Made by a program: the position numbers and the translations under genes. From NCBI GenBank assembly GCA_034440635.1, contig JAOTON010002191.1:558001-622000 (forward strand): 64,000 nt of DNA. Reading direction: 5' to 3'. Under the pieces are notes generated by a model. The model had not been told where the DNA came from. It saw only the letters and a program-made list of their open reading frames with translations, and did no database searches. Numbering within the stretch: the stretch's first letter is position 1; each line of letters begins with the position of its first letter. Shown here piece after piece: positions 59,091-64,000 of this stretch. The DNA is from Lepas anatifera. Lineage: Eukaryota > Arthropoda > Thecostraca > Lepadidae.

Positions 59091-61031
59091 GAGGAGGCAG
59101 GGGCTTGTTCCCCGCCAGTTTCCATAGAAATATTCCATTTTCAGCCGAATTGGGAATAAACAAGACAATTTTGTAACGGTTAGTGCGGGTACAACAATGC
59201 GCTCAAATTCGAAGAGTTTTCCGTTCTAGAAGGGAAAGATTCTTGCCACCAGTGGGTTGAATGAACATCGACTGCCTCCCTCTTTTTTCGCTGGCAACGC
59301 TTATGTTCTACCAATGAAATACGCACTGTGCTGATGTTGTGAACAGGCGCCTGCACATGAAACAATGAACTTCAAATCTACCCCTGCACATTGGCTGTTG
59401 ATTCAATTAGCGCATAGGACACTGGGAGAGCGCAACATCCGCACTTGAGCTCGGCTCAGGTGCAGCTGTAGAAAAAGGGGTGACTGATATTTCGGGCGCT
59501 AGAGCATAGTCGGAACCTATAAAAAATCCACTAATTGTCAGAAATAGAATTGCAGGACTGACGAAATCCTGTAAGCCTGGGCTACAGTTCTCTTCCCGGA
59601 CTGTAGCAGTTTTCTTTTTAATATTTGAACTTCACACTCACATCCGTTTAAATTTTAGTTTGCTTAATGAACAGCAACAATCATTTAACTTCTTCCTAAA
59701 ATGAGAAGTGCTTCATTCATGTTGGCCTGTCTAAACAACAAGCCAGGTCCGCGAAACAGTTGCATCAGCAGCGTTGCCCCGGCGGCGTACTCCTCTGAAG
59801 TCCGGGGTCTGTGTGTGTCTGAGAGGGGGGAGGAGCTGAGGCACCGGCCTAGAGATCGACAGCAACACGGCCGTGATTCGGTTGCAGCCGCTGCAGCTGC
59901 TGGTGCGGTTCTGCAGTCTGCAGTCGTCAGCACTCAGCACCTGACACCGGACCCGGCGCGGAAGGGCCGCTGACCGCTGCATGGCTGGGGTACGGGAGAC
60001 CGATCGGTCCCACCTGGACAAACGCACCCGTCCAGACCAGAACCCAGGCCTCACCTGTCCCAGGCCCAGGTGCACCTGGCCACTGACTCACTCCCGAAAA
60101 TCCGCACAAAAACGCTCATCTGTGGGCTCCGACCAACTTCGCCGGCCTGCCTCCATCAGTGATGGGGTTGACTTGAGGGGGATTTGGCCTCGACTACGCC
60201 TGGACAGAATGAGGCTGCAGACCTAACGATCCAATTCATTCTGTTCCCGCGACGGGTCAACTATTTGCACTTTGTATGCCACCGTATAGACCAGCTAACC
60301 AGGGCTGCCGATTACTAAAGACTAACAATAGGGTTTGTTCATGATCTCTCCATTGTTGTCTCTCGTTCTTCTCTGGCGTTCTCCAATGTGCTTGAATCAG
60401 TCACGTGGGAGATCCAAGGTCGGTATCGCTGCAGCAAACAGATGCTGGACACGTCATCTCCCTTCTCAGCGGGGACGGATCCCAAGCTCCTTGTGGTACT
60501 CCGCACCTACTCCTGTCTAAATATTGAACTTTTCCCCAAGTTTTGCTCAAATATATGACAATTTGGCTGAAAATTTGGGGATGTACCCCCACCCCAACCC
60601 CGCACTTTCGACGCCCATGTCCGTCACTCCTCTTAGACGACCTTCGCATTGAAGCTGTATGCTTCCCGGCAGTTATAGTACATCATCTGTCCACACAAAG
60701 CCGCGCCTCTGTTTCCCGAGTCTGTTGTGAGGAATGACTGCCAGTTTTCGCGGCAGTGAATGTCTACCGGCTCGTTGGTGACGTTTGACGCCGTGACGTC
60801 ACCACGTTGGCTGCTGCGTCATCTTCGCCCGGCGCCCAGCCGAAAATAGTCGCGGCAAGCAGCGGGAACCTGGCCCGGTCCCCGGCGGGCATCCGGGACC
60901 CGCCTCCGGCTCTAGTCCTGACCCGGAGCGTCAGCTGAAGGTGGACATGGACACGGAAGCTGAAGGCTCGGATTTAGAAGCATGGTTGATTTCCAGCTGT
61001 GTAGATTTTATTATTGTATGGTGTCCTGCAG
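59091..61031. other. Mixed region; possible promoter of the downstream gene
   Basis: Most of it carries no supported gene. About 60590-60620 shares CTTTCGACGCCCATG with 955-969, a repeat end. From 60760 the DNA is CpG-rich with GTGACGTCACC near 60791. A frame from about 60840 (ENSRGKQREPGPVPGGHPG and onward to DTEAEGSDLEAW near 60984) looks coding by its G/C third positions, but I could not join it in phase to the next exon. Confidence 0.35.
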
Positions 61032-61110
61032 ACGCTCCGGTGAGCAGAAGAGAACCAGCAACAGGCTGGACGCCACCGGACGAGGCATAAGCTTCGCCAC
61101 CGGCGCAGCA
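61032..61110 (+). CDS. Candidate exon 1 of an unknown + strand gene
   Basis: The acceptor TATGGTGTCCTGCAG and the donor GCAGCA/GTGAGG bound 79 nt. After one incoming base the frame reads RSGEQKRTSNRLDATGRG, then ISFATGAA, with G/C-rich third positions. It leaves in phase 0, matching the next candidate at 61543. The product is not recognised. Confidence 0.35.
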
Positions 61111-61542
61111 GTGAGGTCAGCCAATCTTCAACCTGCTATTGACATGATACTGTCCCTTCTAGAACCAAAAACTAATCGGATTTGAGCTCATTGTTACCTT
61201 TCGCAGCGGCTGCTTACACCATTTTACGATTTATTCTCAATGTGGCTAAAATCGAGAATTTTTGTTTGTTAAAAATTGGGTGCCCGGGCCTCCTGCTCGC
61301 TCCCCCCTATTGCGACACGTAAGGCATGAGTCTGCTTTGTTGCACTTTTTCTTTTTCCGTCATATTTTCCAGTTTTTTAATCGACGGCTGTCAATGCTCC
61401 GTGAAAATATATCCTTCAAATAAGCAGGCATGTGATCCGATTCTATCCATACCGCACGTCAATGTTAAGCAACTGGCTGCTCTGTGATGCATGTGATACT
61501 AGCTGGAATAATCTCATTCTGGTTAAGCTCATTATTTCTCAG

Positions 61543-61639
61543 GCTCGGGCCCGCTTGTTCCATCTGTTCCACTTCCTGCCGCTATTGTTTCACTCGCCTC
61601 TGTCTCAATGCGAGCTCGAGCGCCGCGCCACCGGGGCTG
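61543..61639 (+). CDS. Candidate exon 2 of an unknown + strand gene
   Basis: A strong acceptor (GCTCATTATTTCTCAG) and donor GGCTG/GTAAGA bound 97 nt, read in phase 0 as ARARLFHLFHFLPLLFH, then SPLSQCELERRATGA. The first part is hydrophobic and could be a membrane or amphipathic segment. One base is left over, matching the next candidate exon. Confidence 0.4.
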
Positions 61640-62119
61640 GTAAGAACGCTTAGGGGCGAAGCGCTCCAGGGTTTGGCAAGAAGCTGTAGCGCTGTCGGTG
61701 CAGTCGCTGAACTATCACATTCGGTCAACTGTGCACGCCCATGGCTGCAGGCAGCCGTGACAGACAAATACCGTACAAATTCAGCCCATTGCCCCCACTC
61801 TTCTCTGAGTCTCACTATTATTTTATATTGGTGCTTGATGACACTACCAATGGCATGTCTCACTCTGTCCAGGCTTATGCTTATATCATTAAACCTATCT
61901 TTTGGCAATGGACAAACCAACTCGGAAAAGAGAGTCGTGCAGACTAGTTTGGAAGAACATTGCCACAGAAATAAATCATGAGGTCCAATCTGGTCATTCC
62001 TACGCGAAGCGCCGGAATTGTGTCCACTTTTGGCCGATCTTGGCCGCCTTTCTTTTGAAACACAGTGCTTCTCGCGATCTTACCCAGGTTTTTCCCTCCC
62101 CAAACGATCCGCTCCGCAG

Positions 62120-62180
62120 TGCACCCGGAAGTACTGGTTCTCATCGGCTCCCAGTCTTCAGCCTTTGGCCGATGTGATAT
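62120..62180 (+). CDS. Candidate exon 3 of an unknown + strand gene
   Basis: A long pyrimidine tract (TTTTTCCCTCCC) precedes the acceptor CGCTCCGCAG. The exon starts TG, completing a Val codon, then reads HPEVLVLIGSQSSAFGRCD. The donor is uncertain: GTCAAA at 62181 gives the phase needed by the next candidate, while GTGATA at 62174 is the other choice. Confidence 0.35.
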
Positions 62181-62287
62181 GTCAAACGGAATTACTTGCC
62201 CGGCTCCTCCAGCCCATTTCCTTATTTTCGTAAGCGCATACCGAAAGGCACTCTATCTCAGCTTTCGACTGCGGTGGCCGCCTCTAG

Positions 62288-62399
62288 TCAGGAGTATGAG
62301 CGGCTGGTGCTGACAAAAACAGCTGACTACGGTCTCACGCCAGGCTATATGTGCCGGCACAGACCGGTGGGGTGTCGCGGCTCAAAACACGACCGGTGA
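62288..62399 (+). CDS. Candidate exon 4 (terminal) of an unknown + strand gene
   Basis: After the acceptor GGTGGCCGCCTCTAG one base completes a codon and the frame reads QEYERLVLTKTADYGLTPG, then YMCRHRPVGCRGSK to TGA at 62397-62399. Neighbouring frames stay open with G/C-rich codons up to 62597 (for example AGPPYRDFLGTESTQ from 62454, ending TAG 62595-62597). A missed intron or single-base errors may therefore hide a longer C-terminus. The product is not recognised. Confidence 0.3.
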
Positions 62400-62599
62400 C
62401 TCGGACCCGGAGTTGACTCAGACCTCGGGTGTGCACTGCGTCTGGTCCTCAGTGCAGGGCCGCCCTATCGAGACTTTCTCGGGACGGAAAGCACGCAGGC
62501 CACATCCGCGTGGGACCTCGCCGCTGCCACCGGTGTTGACTCTGAGATAGCCGGCCCGCCACGCTCTATCGACGCACGGTGGGCTGCCGGGGATTAGGC

Positions 62600-64000
62600 T
62601 GGCCCGCAGGTGCCTGACCGTGACCTTGCCTCGTGGGTCACGCTCCTTGGAGAGGGGCGCGACTGGAACACGTGGGCTGGAAGTGCCTCACCTCTGGGGA
62701 GAGAGTGTGTAATGATTGGCAGTGCTGTTAATTATTCCAGTCCTGCAGAGTGAGTGGCTTGGATATGTTGTCCTTTTTAACTCAGCGTACCGCCCACGTT
62801 CTGTCGCCATAAATCAGGAGTCCCCAGTCTGATTGGCTATCGGCGTCATTGTTGTGAGTGAAGTCAGCTGTGTCGACGATAGCAGCGGAAGTAGGTGGCC
62901 CCGCATGCCATGCGTGTCTGTCACTTGGCGTGACAATGGAAACCACAGACAAAATCCACTGACTAGAGATGCCAGGCTTCATTCAAAATCCAGCCCCATC
63001 TGACCGTTGTGAGGTCCCCACTGGCCTGAAAATGTGTTATTTGTCTGTATGTTAGATTGTTAGCGCTAGCATGTTGAAAGAATGATTTCATGCTTGGTTT
63101 CCTACAATGCCATCATTTGTCGTATTGGCAGTTTGAAACACTCTGTGAATGATTCTGTCACCGTTGCGTGAGACATCGTGATTCTGTCACCCCGTTGTGT
63201 GTCGGATTGATGTCGCGGAGCCGTGACGGGCGCCGCGTCGCCGCCGTCTCGGCTGAACGGAACGTCGCCGGCGACGAGGACCGGCGGAGCAGTCCCTGCC
63301 GGCCGCGCAGCCCTCTCCCACTGGCACCCTGCCACGCGAGGCGCCCGAACGCTAGACAGCCAGCACCTGGGCGCCGCCACACCAGCTGGCCACAATGGAA
63401 ATGGCCCTGGGCGCAGCAACAGCTGATTCGAGTCGTAAAACCAACACAAAGGGGTGGCGGGAAAGGCGCTTCAACGCGAAGCGGACGCTGCTTGGCTCCG
63501 AGTACGACAACGCAACGCTCGCCAACAGCGGTCAAAGCGTGAAGTCAAGATCTGGTCCCGGAAGTGTTCCCCAGAAATACGAGAGTCCACAGCATTTAAA
63601 TAGCTACATGGGGAGACAGGTTCAATGCTTCATGTTCTGTTGACCGTTTAAAACACGTGCATTCAAAATGCTCCGTTAATTACGATTAAAAAAATACACC
63701 GCTCTCTTACGGAGCCCCCGATGGATACAGGCCCTTCCAAAATTTCGGAGAGTCTTCTGAAGGGAGGGGGTGCTTTGATCTGAAAGCATCAGGGCCCCTC
63801 TTTAAAAACATGGAACCCTGCGATAATCTTTTCATTAGTCGCTTGTAGTCAGTTGAAGCCACTGTGGCTAGCGGGGACGCTCAGTCGCAAAGAGAGTCCT
63901 CTGTAACCATCTGATGGTCCTTAGAGCGATCTAGGTTTCTGATGGTTACGGCCGGGGCTTATACACAGTCCTTGTTGACCCGTGTCCAACCCAGGAGTCC
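62600..64000. other. No gene firmly supported
   Basis: The G/C-rich block 63200-63540 is open in several frames on both strands, with Arg/Pro/Ala-rich translations, as expected of composition alone. No splice-bounded exon was convincing there. Confidence 0.35.

Noticed and set aside
63168..63542. Arg/Pro-rich frames near the right edge
   Set aside because: Several frames on both strands are open because of G/C content, with no splice sites or domain to choose among them.

Overview
The window looks like genomic DNA of an arthropod, most likely a crustacean. The evidence is large introns, GT/AG splice sites, tRNA-derived SINE-like repeats, many small inverted-repeat DNA elements, and two TATA-box genes for secreted Arg/Pro/Gly-rich peptides like those known from crustaceans and insects. 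Nothing prokaryotic or viral was recognised. The species assignment is inference. The assembly seems to carry single-base homopolymer errors, because several reading frames break only at short runs of one base.

Layout. 1-5 kb is repeats: a G/C-rich minisatellite, a 62-bp palindrome, a mosaic of ends resembling TGGATCCGCCACTG, and a tRNA-derived SINE. 5.3-24.3 kb (+ strand) holds a six-exon coiled-coil gene of about 245 codons, recovered by matching splice phases; its fourth intron is about 12 kb. Inside that intron, on the opposite strand, sit two small genes (13867-14107 and 22849-23148), each with a signal peptide followed by a cysteine-free Pro/Gly/Arg-rich chain. They share TATA spacing and a start-site-like heptamer. 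24.5-37 kb is mostly repeats and unassigned DNA, with one small zinc-finger-like exon on the minus strand (31871-32098).

37.1-47.2 kb (- strand) is the dominant gene: one coding exon of about 10 kb encoding about 3,340 residues. It has a basic helical N-terminus, a very long acidic disordered middle with ten near-identical 51-residue repeats and four diverged copies, three WFDK repeats, an SPEL-rich stretch, and a C-terminal MYND zinc finger, second zinc module and MSS51-like domain. Eight apparent frameshifts break it. Each can be explained by one base in a homopolymer, and correcting them gives a whole number of codons.

48-59 kb is again repeat-rich: TTAA-flanked elements (48273-49391, 50268-51113, 55570-56812, with another at 11690-12707), a palindromic repeat at 54.4 kb, and a TA-flanked element at 58.3-59.1 kb whose inverted partner lies at 34.6-35.4 kb. 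Isolated exon candidates lie at 52.0, 53.1 and 57.2 kb. 60.8-62.6 kb (+) has a phase-compatible chain of G/C-rich candidate exons of unknown product. The genes show no operon-like relationship. The arrangements worth attention are the peptide pair nested in an antisense intron and the giant repeat/MYND protein.
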